A stretch of DNA of 64,000 nt from JAXMAR01 sp046350295 (GTDB lineage: Bacteria > Planctomycetota > Planctomycetia > Gemmatales > Gemmataceae), in NCBI GenBank assembly GCA_046350295.1, contig JAXMAR010000007.1, positions 62,001 through 126,000 of the forward strand. Reading direction: 5' to 3'. Below are positions 54,009-62,481 of this stretch, in pieces (within the stretch, counting starts at the first letter, position 1; each line of letters opens with the position of its first letter). The position numbers and the translations under genes were made by a program. The notes under the pieces are model-generated. The model was given only the letters and a program-made list of their open reading frames with translations, ran no database searches and was not told where the DNA came from.

Positions 54009-54440
54009 GTGCATACGCCGCCTACCGCTGATTCAACCCTCGTCCTCTACGACGGCGCCTGCCCCTTTTGCCTCAAGTCCGTCGCGCTGCTCAAGAAGCT
54101 CGACTGGCTCGCCGCCCTCGATTACGTTGACATGCGCCAAGACCATCCCACCCTCAGCCGCCTCGAGGTCCCGCCGGAGCAACTCTTCGATCAGATGCAT
54201 GTCCTCCCGCCCAACGGCGGCGCCACCCTGCACGGCTTCGACGCCATCCGCTCCCTCGCCTGGCGGCTGCCGCTCCTCTGGCCGCTTGCCCCTTTCCTCT
54301 ATCTGCCGGGCGTTCTGCCCCTGGGCCAGCGCCTCTATTTGTGGGTCGCCCGCAACCGTTTTCGCCTGATCCCCTGCCGTCATGGCGCGTGTGTGATACA
54401 AAAGAGGAATGTCACGCAAGACCGTTCAACAATTGGCTGA
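54009..54440 (+). CDS. DCC-family thiol-disulfide oxidoreductase (DUF393)
   Basis: 143 residues from GTG 54009. The family motif YDGACPFCLKSV supplies the active-site CxxC (here CPFC), then VDMRQDHPTLSRLEVPPEQL and RFRLIPCRHGACVIQ near the end. Members are predicted thioredoxin-like oxidoreductases, one also in riboflavin-linked contexts. Its 3' end overlaps the next gene by 32 bases. Confidence 0.9.
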   Translation: MHTPPTADSTLVLYDGACPFCLKSVALLKKLDWLAALDYVDMRQDHPTLSRLEVPPEQLFDQMHVLPPNGGATLHGFDAIRSLAWRLPLLWPLAPFLYLPGVLPLGQRLYLWVARNRFRLIPCRHGACVIQKRNVTQDRSTIG

Positions 54441-55410
54441 TGGCGAATCCATCGACGAAATCTACCTGGTCACGGACAAGCAGCTCCGCGCCAACCGCCA
54501 GGGCAATCTCTTCCTCCAGGTCGACCTGCGCGACCGCACCGGCCTGATCAACGCCCGCCTCTGGAACGCCTCCGAGCAGCAGTTCCGCAGCTTCGAGGAA
54601 GGGGACTTCCTCCGCGTCAAGGGCAAGGTGCAGCTCTTCCAGGGCTCCCTCCAGGTCATCTTCAACGCCTTCGAGCGCGTCGACCCCGCCCGCGTCCCCT
54701 TGGGCGACTTCCTCCCCCGCACCGAACACGACATCAACAAGCTGCTGGAACGCCTCAAGACCACGCTCCTCCGGGTCGACAATCCCCACCTGCGCGGCCT
54801 GGTCGAATGTTTCTTGATGGACGAGCAGTTTCTCGACGCCTTTTCCAAAGCTCCGGCCGGCATTCGCAATCACCATGCCTACATCGGCGGCCTCCTCGAG
54901 CACGTCGTCACGCTCCTCGAAGGGGCGGACCGCCTCGCCCCGCTCTATCCCGAGCTGAACCGCGACCTTCTCTTGATGGGCGTCTTCCTGCACGACATCG
55001 GCAAGGTCCGCGAACTGAGCTTCGAGCGCGTCTTCGGCTATTCCGACGAAGGCCAGCTCATCGGCCACATCGCCATCGGTCTGGAGATGCTCAACGAAAA
55101 GGCGGCCAAGGTCCCCGACCTCACCGGCGAACCGTTCCCGCTGGAAACGCTGCTGCGTCTCAAGCACCTGATCCTGAGCCACCACGGCAGCTACGAGTTC
55201 GGCAGCCCGCGCCTGCCGATGACGCCGGAAGCCGTCGCCCTGACGCAGCTCGACAACTTCGATGCCAAGGTCCATAGCTGCCTACGCGACATCCGCGAGG
55301 ACCAGGGCACGAGCGCCTGGACGCCCTATAGCCACAACACGCAGCGTCGGCTGTTCAAGGGACTCAAGGAAGGCTCCGGCCCGGTGCTGGACGGCGAGCC
55401 CGCCGGCTGA
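54409..55410 (+). CDS. OB-HD 3'-5' exoribonuclease (YhaM-like)
   Basis: 333 residues. An OB-fold nucleic-acid-binding segment (about 18-95, LRANRQGNLFLQVDLRDRTGLINARLWN) is followed by an HD domain (about 155-290) with IRNHHAYIGGLLEHV, FLHDIGKVRE and LILSHHG. This is the architecture of YhaM-type 3'-5' exonucleases. The ATG is only one base from GAGG (54404-54407), an unusual spacing, but the reading from here matches the family; it overlaps the preceding gene. Cytosolic. Confidence 0.9.
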   Translation: MSRKTVQQLADGESIDEIYLVTDKQLRANRQGNLFLQVDLRDRTGLINARLWNASEQQFRSFEEGDFLRVKGKVQLFQGSLQVIFNAFERVDPARVPLGDFLPRTEHDINKLLERLKTTLLRVDNPHLRGLVECFLMDEQFLDAFSKAPAGIRNHHAYIGGLLEHVVTLLEGADRLAPLYPELNRDLLLMGVFLHDIGKVRELSFERVFGYSDEGQLIGHIAIGLEMLNEKAAKVPDLTGEPFPLETLLRLKHLILSHHGSYEFGSPRLPMTPEAVALTQLDNFDAKVHSCLRDIREDQGTSAWTPYSHNTQRRLFKGLKEGSGPVLDGEPAG

Positions 55411-55534
55411 GACAGGTCGCGTCAATCGGAATCGTCAGTTGAGTCGGATGGGACGAGCGACAAGCCAAGGCGAGATTGGTGTGGTCCTCGACGGGCGGTA
55501 TTATGGAATTACCACCTACGCGGAGGAGTAAGCC

Positions 55535-55825
55535 ATGTTGTCCGAGGACGAGATCAAGAGGGCGTTGCGAGCGAGCCGCGTGACAGCCATGCCCATCGCC
55601 AATCCGCATGGCCCGCTCGGCTGGGGACACCTAGCCCACACGCTCGCCGGATTCCTGAACGCTGTGCAGAAAACCAAAGTTGTCAAATCTATGGAGCTTC
55701 CCGTAGATACCTGGGAAAAGCTTGAACAACTTGCCGATGAAGCGACCCGTTCGCAGTCCCGGCCGGTGAGCGTTTCAGAAGTGACGTCCGCTATCCTGCA
55801 ACACTACGTGGCCGGGAACCGTTAG
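55535..55825 (+). CDS. Small hypothetical protein
   Basis: 96 residues with GGAGGA about eight bases before the ATG. The N-terminal half is helical (MLSEDEIKRALRASRVTAM) and the second half, VKSMELPVDTWEKLEQLADEATRSQSRPVSVSEVTSAIL, resembles a ribbon-helix-helix or CopG-like binding segment, so a role as DNA-binding antitoxin or regulator is possible (inference). A 27-residue ORF (55448-55531, MGRATSQGEIGVVLDGRYYG) lies just upstream and may be translated. Confidence 0.6.
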   Translation: MLSEDEIKRALRASRVTAMPIANPHGPLGWGHLAHTLAGFLNAVQKTKVVKSMELPVDTWEKLEQLADEATRSQSRPVSVSEVTSAILQHYVAGNR

Positions 55826-55861
55826 CGTGCTTCTTACCAGTGCTTAGCTCGACGCCTTTTC

Positions 55862-56830
55862 ATGGCCGTCTTCCCTTTGTCCTTGGACGCTTCCGCTTCC
55901 CGTCTCGCATGCCGCGGCGGCGTCGTCTCCATCGGCAACTTCGACGGCGTCCATCGCGGCCACCAGGCGCTCCTCGGCGAGACGATGCGCCAGGCCAAGG
56001 CGCGCGGCGTTCCCGCGGTCGCCGTCACGTTCGATCCGCATCCGCTGGAAATCCTGCGGCCCGAGAGTTTTCAGCCGCTCTTGACGACCCTGCCCTATCG
56101 CGCCGAATTGATCCAGGCGCTCGGCGTCGATCACGTCGTCCTCCTGCGCACGTCTTCCGAGTTCTTGCGTCTGAGCGCCGATGACTTTTTCCGTCGCGTC
56201 ATCGTCGAGGGCCTCGGCGCGGCGGCGCTGGTGGAGGGCTGGAACTTCCGCTTTGGCCGCGGCCGCCAGGGAGACGGGGAAACGCTCACGCGGCGCGGCC
56301 GGGAGGCGGGAATCGATGTGACGCTCTTCCCCGCTCACACGGTTCGCGACCGTCTGGTTTCCAGCAGCGTCGTCCGGGAGGACCTCCTCGCCGGCGACGT
56401 CGCCGATGCCGCTCTGCTTCTGGGCCGCCCCTATCGTCTCGAAGGCAAGGTCGTCCGCGAGCAGCAGCGCGGCCGCACGCTCGGTTTCCCGACCGCGAAC
56501 CTGCGCGACGTGAAAACGCTGATTCCGGGCGATGGCGTCTACGCCGTCCTGGCCCACCATGGCGGCAAGCCCTGGCCCGGCGCCGCCAACATCGGGCCCA
56601 ACCCGACCTTCGGCGAGCAGGGGCACAAGCTCGAGGTCCACCTCATCGGCTTTCAGGGGAATCTGTACGGCCATTCGCTGGCGGTCGATTTCCTGGAGAA
56701 GATTCGCAATACGCGGCCGTTCGGCAACGTGCGCGACCTTGTGGCCCAGATTCGGGATGACGTGGGAAAGGCGCACGCTGTTGCGGGTGGTGCGCTCGCG
56801 GACGGCGCCCGGAGGGCGCCTGCTACTTGA
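55862..56830 (+). CDS. ribF: Bifunctional riboflavin kinase / FAD synthetase
   Basis: 322 residues. The N-terminal FAD synthetase (nucleotidyltransferase) part has SIGNFDGVHRGHQALL and DPHPLEIL and ends near DVADAALLLGRPY; the C-terminal riboflavin kinase part has QQRGRTLGFPTANL, NIGPNPTFGEQG and VEVHLIGFQGNLYG. It converts riboflavin to FMN and FAD. Near the SDH genes, which need FAD, but not co-transcribed with them. No strong ribosome binding site is visible before ATG 55862. Confidence 0.95.
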   Translation: MAVFPLSLDASASRLACRGGVVSIGNFDGVHRGHQALLGETMRQAKARGVPAVAVTFDPHPLEILRPESFQPLLTTLPYRAELIQALGVDHVVLLRTSSEFLRLSADDFFRRVIVEGLGAAALVEGWNFRFGRGRQGDGETLTRRGREAGIDVTLFPAHTVRDRLVSSSVVREDLLAGDVADAALLLGRPYRLEGKVVREQQRGRTLGFPTANLRDVKTLIPGDGVYAVLAHHGGKPWPGAANIGPNPTFGEQGHKLEVHLIGFQGNLYGHSLAVDFLEKIRNTRPFGNVRDLVAQIRDDVGKAHAVAGGALADGARRAPAT

Positions 56831-56874
56831 AGTGCTTGACCATCGCGTCCAGGCCGATCATATCAGCGCTGTAT

Positions 56875-58560
56875 CTATTTCCCCCTCAATGCCTTGGGCA
56901 ACTCCGCCTCCGCCCCGCTCGGCCGGGACACCCCCAGGAAGTGGCTCAGGATCGCGGCGGCCGCTTGGGGAGTCACCGCCTCGTCGAAACGGCCGGTCCT
57001 GATTCCCGGACCGAAGGCGAACAGCGGCACGTGCGTGTCGTAGTCCCACGGGGAGCCGTGCGTCGTGCCGGCCTCATAAGAGCTGACGAAGAAATACGGC
57101 TTGGTGACGAAGACGACGTCGCCGGACCGGTCCGGATAATAGGAGCGCCAGACCATGGCGCCGATCTTGTCCTTCGGCATGCCCTTCATCAGCTCCGTGC
57201 GCGTGAAAGCCGCCTCCATGCCGCGCTCCTTGGCGAGGAAGTCGGCCAGCTTGCGCTCGGCGTCCGCAGGGGCGATTTTTAGCTCCGCCAGCGTGCGGCG
57301 GTCGAGATAGACCCACGGGGAATAGAACGCTTCGACGAAGTAACGCTCGCTCGGCCCGAACGTCTTCTGCAGGAAGGCCTCGGTTTTGAGGCCCAGCGCC
57401 TTGTTGGTGAGGCGGTCCGCCTCCTTGCCTCGTTTCCTTGCGACTTCGGGAAGCGGGCAAATGCCGTGGTCGGCGCTGACGACGACCGCGTAGCGCCCCT
57501 TGCCGACCGCCCTGTCCAGGTGCTCGAGAAAATCGCCGATCAGGGCGTCCGTCCGCAGGGTCATGTCGAACACTTCCTGCGAATCCGGTCCGTAGAGATG
57601 GCCGCACAGGTCGTTGGAGGAGAAGCTGACCATGAGCAGATCGGGCGCCTCGTGCTTGCCGAGCTTCTCTCTCTCGATGGCTTCCAGCGCGAAGCGATAG
57701 AGCAGCTCGTTTCCCATCGGCGTCGCTTCGATGGCGTTGTAGTAGGAAGCGTTGATCATCTTCTTGCTGCCGGTGAGCGGATGCGGGAACGTGCGGCCCA
57801 GTCCGAGCGCCTTGCTCTCCTCCCCCTTGGCGTCGTCGGGCCCGGCGAGCTTGCTGTAATCGAGGCTCGGGCGGAAGCGGTCCCATTCCTTCTCGAACCA
57901 GTGGTCGGCCGGCTTCTTGGCGTTGAAGCGCTCGACCCAGTCGTGTGGCGCCTCGCGATAGAAGCTCGAAGTGCAAAAGCCCCCCGTCCACTCGCTGAAC
58001 CAGTAAACGAGATCCGCGAGCAACGCCGCCATCAAAGACGCCGAGCGCGGCTTGATCGAGAGGGAGACGATCTTCGACTTGCCCTTGGTCGCCTCGCGCA
58101 GCGCGTCGGCCACGCTGGGCTGCAAACGCTTGTCCGGCGCCACGCCCAGCGTCTTGACGTCCTTGGGGAGGTCGACATCCGGCTCGGGCAATTGGCGGTA
58201 TTTCTCATTGCCGATCGCAGTGACGATGCCCTTCGTCTCCCGGTCATACCATTCGTTGCCAATGATTCCATGCTTGTTGGGCGAGCAGCCGGTGACGAGC
58301 GAGGCGTGGCCCGCGGCCGTGACGGTGTAGGCGTAGGGATAATGGCAGTTGGTGAACCAGGCGCCTTCCTTGGCGAGGCGTTTGAAGCCTTTGTCCCCGA
58401 ACTGCGCCTGCCAGCGCTGCGGGTAATCGCCGCGCATCTGATCGAAGACAAGCAAAACGACGAGGCGCGGCCGATCCTTGTCGGCGTCGCCGGCCCCGGA
58501 GCGCGGCGTGAGGAGGCTGAAGATAAGGAAGGCGCTCAGGTAACAACGGAAGCGTCGCAC
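56875..58560 (-). CDS. Secreted alkaline phosphatase-superfamily protein
   Basis: 561 residues from GTG 58560, preceded by AAAGGAGG at ideal spacing; the open frame upstream is not used. Signal peptide about 1-21. The core shows VVLLVFDQMRGDY, a Thr nucleophile in AYTVTAAGHASLVTG, GNEWYDRETKG and VSADHGICPLPEV, typical of PafA-like/type I phosphodiesterase-phosphatases of the alkaline phosphatase superfamily. Probably releases phosphate outside the cell. Convergent with ribF. Confidence 0.9.
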   Translation of the reverse strand: MRRFRCYLSAFLIFSLLTPRSGAGDADKDRPRLVVLLVFDQMRGDYPQRWQAQFGDKGFKRLAKEGAWFTNCHYPYAYTVTAAGHASLVTGCSPNKHGIIGNEWYDRETKGIVTAIGNEKYRQLPEPDVDLPKDVKTLGVAPDKRLQPSVADALREATKGKSKIVSLSIKPRSASLMAALLADLVYWFSEWTGGFCTSSFYREAPHDWVERFNAKKPADHWFEKEWDRFRPSLDYSKLAGPDDAKGEESKALGLGRTFPHPLTGSKKMINASYYNAIEATPMGNELLYRFALEAIEREKLGKHEAPDLLMVSFSSNDLCGHLYGPDSQEVFDMTLRTDALIGDFLEHLDRAVGKGRYAVVVSADHGICPLPEVARKRGKEADRLTNKALGLKTEAFLQKTFGPSERYFVEAFYSPWVYLDRRTLAELKIAPADAERKLADFLAKERGMEAAFTRTELMKGMPKDKIGAMVWRSYYPDRSGDVVFVTKPYFFVSSYEAGTTHGSPWDYDTHVPLFAFGPGIRTGRFDEAVTPQAAAAILSHFLGVSRPSGAEAELPKALRGK

Positions 58561-58789
58561 GGGGCCTCCTTTGGCTCGGATGAAGAAAACGGACGCCACG
58601 TCCAAGGCGTATCCTACCGCGGCGCCGCGAACGAACAAGACGGCCCAGGTCGGCGTGGCTCAGGTTGACGCCTCGCCACGCCCACGTGTCCCGTTCAACA
58701 GAACGAACGTCCAGGCGGGATCGCTGTCCGGAAAGAAAGGCCGTGACCGCTTTATCTTCGGTCAATTCGATCCTCCTTTGGCAGGATTG

Positions 58790-58798
58790 TGCTATAAT
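58790..58798 (+). promoter_or_regulatory. Extended -10 promoter of the kinase gene
   Basis: TGCTATAAT (58790-58798) has the TGn extension and a perfect TATAAT, so a -35 box is not required; none is seen. Transcription would begin near 58805, about 100 bases before the kinase start. Confidence 0.6.
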
Positions 58799-58902
58799 CG
58801 TTAAAACTGGAACAGGCTTGCGCGGTGGAGAGCCGCCGGGGCCGAGTCGGAAGTTCATGGTGGAACAGCATCTCCGGCTTCGCGCACAGGAAAAGGCAAG
58901 CA

Positions 58903-60516
58903 ATGGCGTTGACGAACATGGGGCCGCGCTCGAGGCCCGAACGCTCGGCTCCCCCTCTCGCCCGAAACGCCTCCGCCGAGGAGAACATGGAAAAGCGCCC
59001 GGCGCCCAAGCCGAACGCGTCTCCCGACGCCGAGGAAACGGTGCGCGAGGATCTCGAAGCGGAGGCCGAATGGCGCCAGCTCGGCTCGACGCGCATTGTC
59101 GCCCCGGAGGGAGCGCCCGCTGACGGCAAAGAACATACGCTTCACGAGGAGGACACGGCCATCGTTGCGCCGCGGCAGGAGCCGGAGTTGACGGTGTTCG
59201 GCGATTTTGAGCTGCTCAAGAAGCTCGGTGAAGGGGCCATGGGCGCTGTCTACAAGGCGCGGCAGATCTCCTTCAACCGCGAGGTTGCGCTCAAAATCCT
59301 CTTCGACCACGTCGCCAACAATCCCAAGCTCGTCGACCGGCTCAATCGTGAAGGGCGGGTCATGGGGCGGCTCGACCATCCCAATATCGTGCAGGGCCTC
59401 GCCGTCGACCAGGTCGACGGACGGCCCTATGTCGCGATGGAGTACGTGGACGGCGAGAGTCTGCAAAAATTGCTCAACCGCGTCGGTCGCCTCGACCTGC
59501 CCGACGCCATCCACATCACGCTCGCCGTCGCCCGGGCCCTGGAATACGCGCACCAGGAAGGCCTGGTGCACCGCGACATCAAGCCGGACAACGTCCTCAT
59601 CACCAGGAAGGGCGTCATCAAGGTCGCGGACTTCGGCATGGTGAAGACCGCCGACGAAGACATGCACCTGACCCAGACCGGTCACGCGGTCGGCACCCCA
59701 TGGTACATGCCTCTGGAGCAGGCGCGAAACGCTAAGGACACCGACGGCCGCTGCGATATCTATGCGCTCGGCTGCATGCTTTACTGCATGATCACCGGCA
59801 ATCCCCCGTTCGTGGGCAAAACGATTGTCGAGGTCATCCAGGCCAAGGAGCAGGGCACCTTTCCACCCGCCCGATCCGGCAACCCGGAAGTGCCCGAGCG
59901 GCTTGACCTCGTCATCGCCAAGATGACGGCCAAGCTGCCCAAGTACCGCTACCAGACGTGCGGGGAGCTGATCCGCGACCTGGAGAGCCTCAACCTGGCG
60001 GGCGAAAAGCTGCAGCTCAGCGCAGGCAAGACGGTCGTGAAGCGGCGCACGGGGCTGGGCAAGGAAGCGGCGCAGAGCATGGAAGGAACCATCGACGTCA
60101 AGCCCGACGTCTGGTACGTCCGGATGTCCCACGCGGACGGCAGCTCCACCGTCTCGAAGCTGAGCACCGCCCAGGTCAAGCAAATGCTCGACGACGGTTC
60201 GCTCAAGCCCACCGCGCGGGCCAGCCACCAGCGCAATGAAGGCTATCGCGCCTTGGCGACCTATATGGAGTTCCAGGGCTCAGCGCTCAGTCGCGTCTCC
60301 AAGCAAGCCGCCGACGCCCAGGGCGCCCGCTTCCGCAGCCTGATGAAGAGGATCGAGGAAAAAGACAAGGCACGCTCGGAGAAGGAAAAGTCGGCGGAAC
60401 GACGCATGACAAATGCCGCCGACTGGCAGACCCTCTGGTTCCCTTCCGTTTGCATTGCCGGCGGCCTGCTCGTCCTTTTCCTCCTCTGGTACATCGTCAG
60501 CGGCCTGCTCAACTAA
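58903..60516 (+). CDS. Membrane Ser/Thr protein kinase with GYF-like domain
   Basis: 537 residues from ATG 58903, with AAGG (58893-58896) in front; GTG 58825 is an upstream alternative. After a Pro/Glu-rich head, the kinase domain has the Gly loop GEGAMGAV (about 112), Lys131, HRDIKPDN (His223, Asp225) and DFG (Asp243), so it is predicted active. A GYF_2-like domain follows (about 400-460, WYVRMSHADGSSTVSKLSTAQVKQMLDDGSL), then a charged helix and a C-terminal transmembrane helix (about 512-535). The kinase is tail-anchored facing the cytosol. Such kinase/GYF pairs are common in planctomycetes. Confidence 0.93.
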   Translation: MALTNMGPRSRPERSAPPLARNASAEENMEKRPAPKPNASPDAEETVREDLEAEAEWRQLGSTRIVAPEGAPADGKEHTLHEEDTAIVAPRQEPELTVFGDFELLKKLGEGAMGAVYKARQISFNREVALKILFDHVANNPKLVDRLNREGRVMGRLDHPNIVQGLAVDQVDGRPYVAMEYVDGESLQKLLNRVGRLDLPDAIHITLAVARALEYAHQEGLVHRDIKPDNVLITRKGVIKVADFGMVKTADEDMHLTQTGHAVGTPWYMPLEQARNAKDTDGRCDIYALGCMLYCMITGNPPFVGKTIVEVIQAKEQGTFPPARSGNPEVPERLDLVIAKMTAKLPKYRYQTCGELIRDLESLNLAGEKLQLSAGKTVVKRRTGLGKEAAQSMEGTIDVKPDVWYVRMSHADGSSTVSKLSTAQVKQMLDDGSLKPTARASHQRNEGYRALATYMEFQGSALSRVSKQAADAQGARFRSLMKRIEEKDKARSEKEKSAERRMTNAADWQTLWFPSVCIAGGLLVLFLLWYIVSGLLN

Positions 60517-60648
60517 TCCAATCGGGTCGCGCGATTCGGCGGTACCAGCCCGCCGCGTGAACGAGGGGACGCGAACCCCTCGCCTAGCGTCGCGCTACTG
60601 GAGCCGGATCCTGGACGTTGACATCGTCGACGTCCGGTCGGCGGTTAT

Positions 60649-61410
60649 CTACTCGTCCTCAGCGCCTTCGTCGTCCGTCGGCGGCCGCGGCAGAAAGAGC
60701 GGCTTGCCCACGAGGGTGCGTCGTTTATCCCGATTCACGAACGCCGAGAGCAGCATCAGAATGAAAAACGCCAGGCCTGTATAAAAGGGCAAGGGATAGT
60801 CCCACGCGAGGAAGTGCAGCTGTTCCGCGCACACAGCCAGGAGAACCCAAAAACGGGACAGGGCCGTGTCCACGGCCGGCACGTTCTCCTTGATGAACGC
60901 GGGGGTGTCCGGCACGCTCTTCTCGATCGCCGTGTGCACATCGACCATCACGTTCCGATTCAGGTGATCCTTCTGGATCGCGCTCGCCACGAACCAGGGA
61001 CCGACAAACATCAGGAAGAAAAACAGCCAGGTCGAGCGATGGCTGACGGCCTTCGAAAACAGTTGAATCTCCTGCACCTTCTTGCCGTTGACCGCCACTT
61101 CCACCTTTTCGCCGCGCATCCAGCCTTTGGCCAGCGGCGTGACATGAAAGAGAGCCTGGTCCTTGGGATCGTTCGGATCGAGCTGGACCTCCGCCGGCAC
61201 AACCTGAGCGCCGCCGGCCAGGAGCCGCACGCTCACATTCTGCTCCGGCCCGCGATACTGAAACTCGGAGTCCCAGGAGACAACGAAGTTGTACACCCGG
61301 CTCTTCTTCATCTGCCGGTAATAGCGGATACGCACGGGCGGCAGGCCGCGTTGCGGCCGCGCAGGAGCTGGGGCGCGGGCCTCAGGCTTGGAGCGCACGG
61401 GGGAGGGCAT
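60649..61410 (-). CDS. Two-helix membrane protein downstream of sdhB
   Basis: 253 residues from the ATG at 61410 (MPSPVRSKPEARAPAPARPQ). A Pro-rich start is followed by a beta domain of about 85 residues (MKKSRVYNFVVSWDSEFQYRGPEQNVSV), then helices at about 128-150 and 205-230 and an acidic tail (DDEGAEDE). It is not recognisable as the cytochrome b anchor SdhC. It lies 193 bases downstream of sdhB, same strand. Confidence 0.65.
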   Translation of the reverse strand: MPSPVRSKPEARAPAPARPQRGLPPVRIRYYRQMKKSRVYNFVVSWDSEFQYRGPEQNVSVRLLAGGAQVVPAEVQLDPNDPKDQALFHVTPLAKGWMRGEKVEVAVNGKKVQEIQLFSKAVSHRSTWLFFFLMFVGPWFVASAIQKDHLNRNVMVDVHTAIEKSVPDTPAFIKENVPAVDTALSRFWVLLAVCAEQLHFLAWDYPLPFYTGLAFFILMLLSAFVNRDKRRTLVGKPLFLPRPPTDDEGAEDE

Positions 61411-61603
61411 GGTGAGTGGCTCACAGGGCGCGGCGACTCCAGGCAAGGCCAGGGGCCGCGGACAGGGATATTCCTTAGGGCGAAGCTGGGTGGAATAAGT
61501 CTAACGGCCCGCGCGCTGGGCTGGCAAAGGAAAACTGGGATAAATGGAGAGAAAGAAACGAAGAGCAGCGCGGTTGTACGGGGTGGAAGCGAGTTGCACC
61601 CAA

Positions 61604-62374
61604 TCAAGCTCCGCCGTTGACCAGCTGCCGGTCCCCCCTCAGGGCCGCTTTAAAGTAATCGCGGTTGAGCTGCGCGATGAAGGCGACGCTGATCTCCTTG
61701 GGACACGCGGCCTCGCACTCGTATTGATTGGTGCAATGGCCGAAGCCTTCGCGGTCGTGCTGGTCTACCATCCGCAGGACGCGTTGATAGCGCTCCGGCT
61801 GTCCCTGCGGCAGCTTGCCGAGATGCCCGACCTTGGCAGCGACGAACAGCATCGCGCTGGCGTTCTTGCAGGCCGCGACGCAAGCGCCGCAGCCGATGCA
61901 CTGGGCGGCGTCCATCGCGACTTCCTGCTTCTCTTTCGGAATCGGCAAGGTATTGCCGTCGGGTGTCCCGCCAGTATTGACGGAGACGTAGCCGCCCGCG
62001 GAGATGATGCGATCGAAGGCGGAGCGGTCGACCACGAGATCGCGAAGTACCGGAAACGCCGCGGCACGCCAGGGCTCGATGGTGATCGTCTCGCCGTCGT
62101 GGAACTTCCGCATATGCAGCTGGCACGTGGTCGCGCCGCGCTCCGGCCCGTGCGCCATGCCGTTGATCATCATTGAACAAGCGCCGCAGATGCCCTCGCG
62201 GCAATCATGGTCGAAAGCGATTGGCTCCTTGCCCTCGTGAACGAGGCCTTCGTTGACGACGTCGAGCATCTCGAGGAAGGACATGTCCGGGCTGACATCC
62301 TTGGCCTGATAGGTTTCCATGCGACCCGGATCGCTCGCGTTCTTCTGGCGCCAGATGTTGAGGGTCAGGTTCAT
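61604..62374 (-). CDS. sdhB: Succinate dehydrogenase/fumarate reductase iron-sulfur subunit
   Basis: 256 residues from the ATG at 62374 (MNLTLNIWRQKNASD). The 2Fe-2S site is CREGICGAC plus the later Cys in TTCQLH; the 4Fe-4S site is CIGCGACVAACKN; the 3Fe-4S site is CTNQYECEAACPKEI. It passes electrons from SdhA to quinone, here probably menaquinone because mqn genes are in the window. Located 107 bases downstream of sdhA; no cytochrome b anchor gene is seen next to it. Confidence 0.95.
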   Translation of the reverse strand: MNLTLNIWRQKNASDPGRMETYQAKDVSPDMSFLEMLDVVNEGLVHEGKEPIAFDHDCREGICGACSMMINGMAHGPERGATTCQLHMRKFHDGETITIEPWRAAAFPVLRDLVVDRSAFDRIISAGGYVSVNTGGTPDGNTLPIPKEKQEVAMDAAQCIGCGACVAACKNASAMLFVAAKVGHLGKLPQGQPERYQRVLRMVDQHDREGFGHCTNQYECEAACPKEISVAFIAQLNRDYFKAALRGDRQLVNGGA

Positions 62375-62481
62375 CGCTCGTTGGACTCCGGTTTGGCTCC
62401 CGCGTGGCGCCATGCGTCTGTCTTTGGCGCCGCTTCCGCCCGGTTCTGCGAACCGAGGCTAAACGAGTATCATCCACTCAC

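Noticed and set aside
58778..58793. Sigma54 promoter (TTGGCA...TGCT)
   Set aside because: The GG-to-GC distance is one base short; the extended -10 TGCTATAAT explains the site better.
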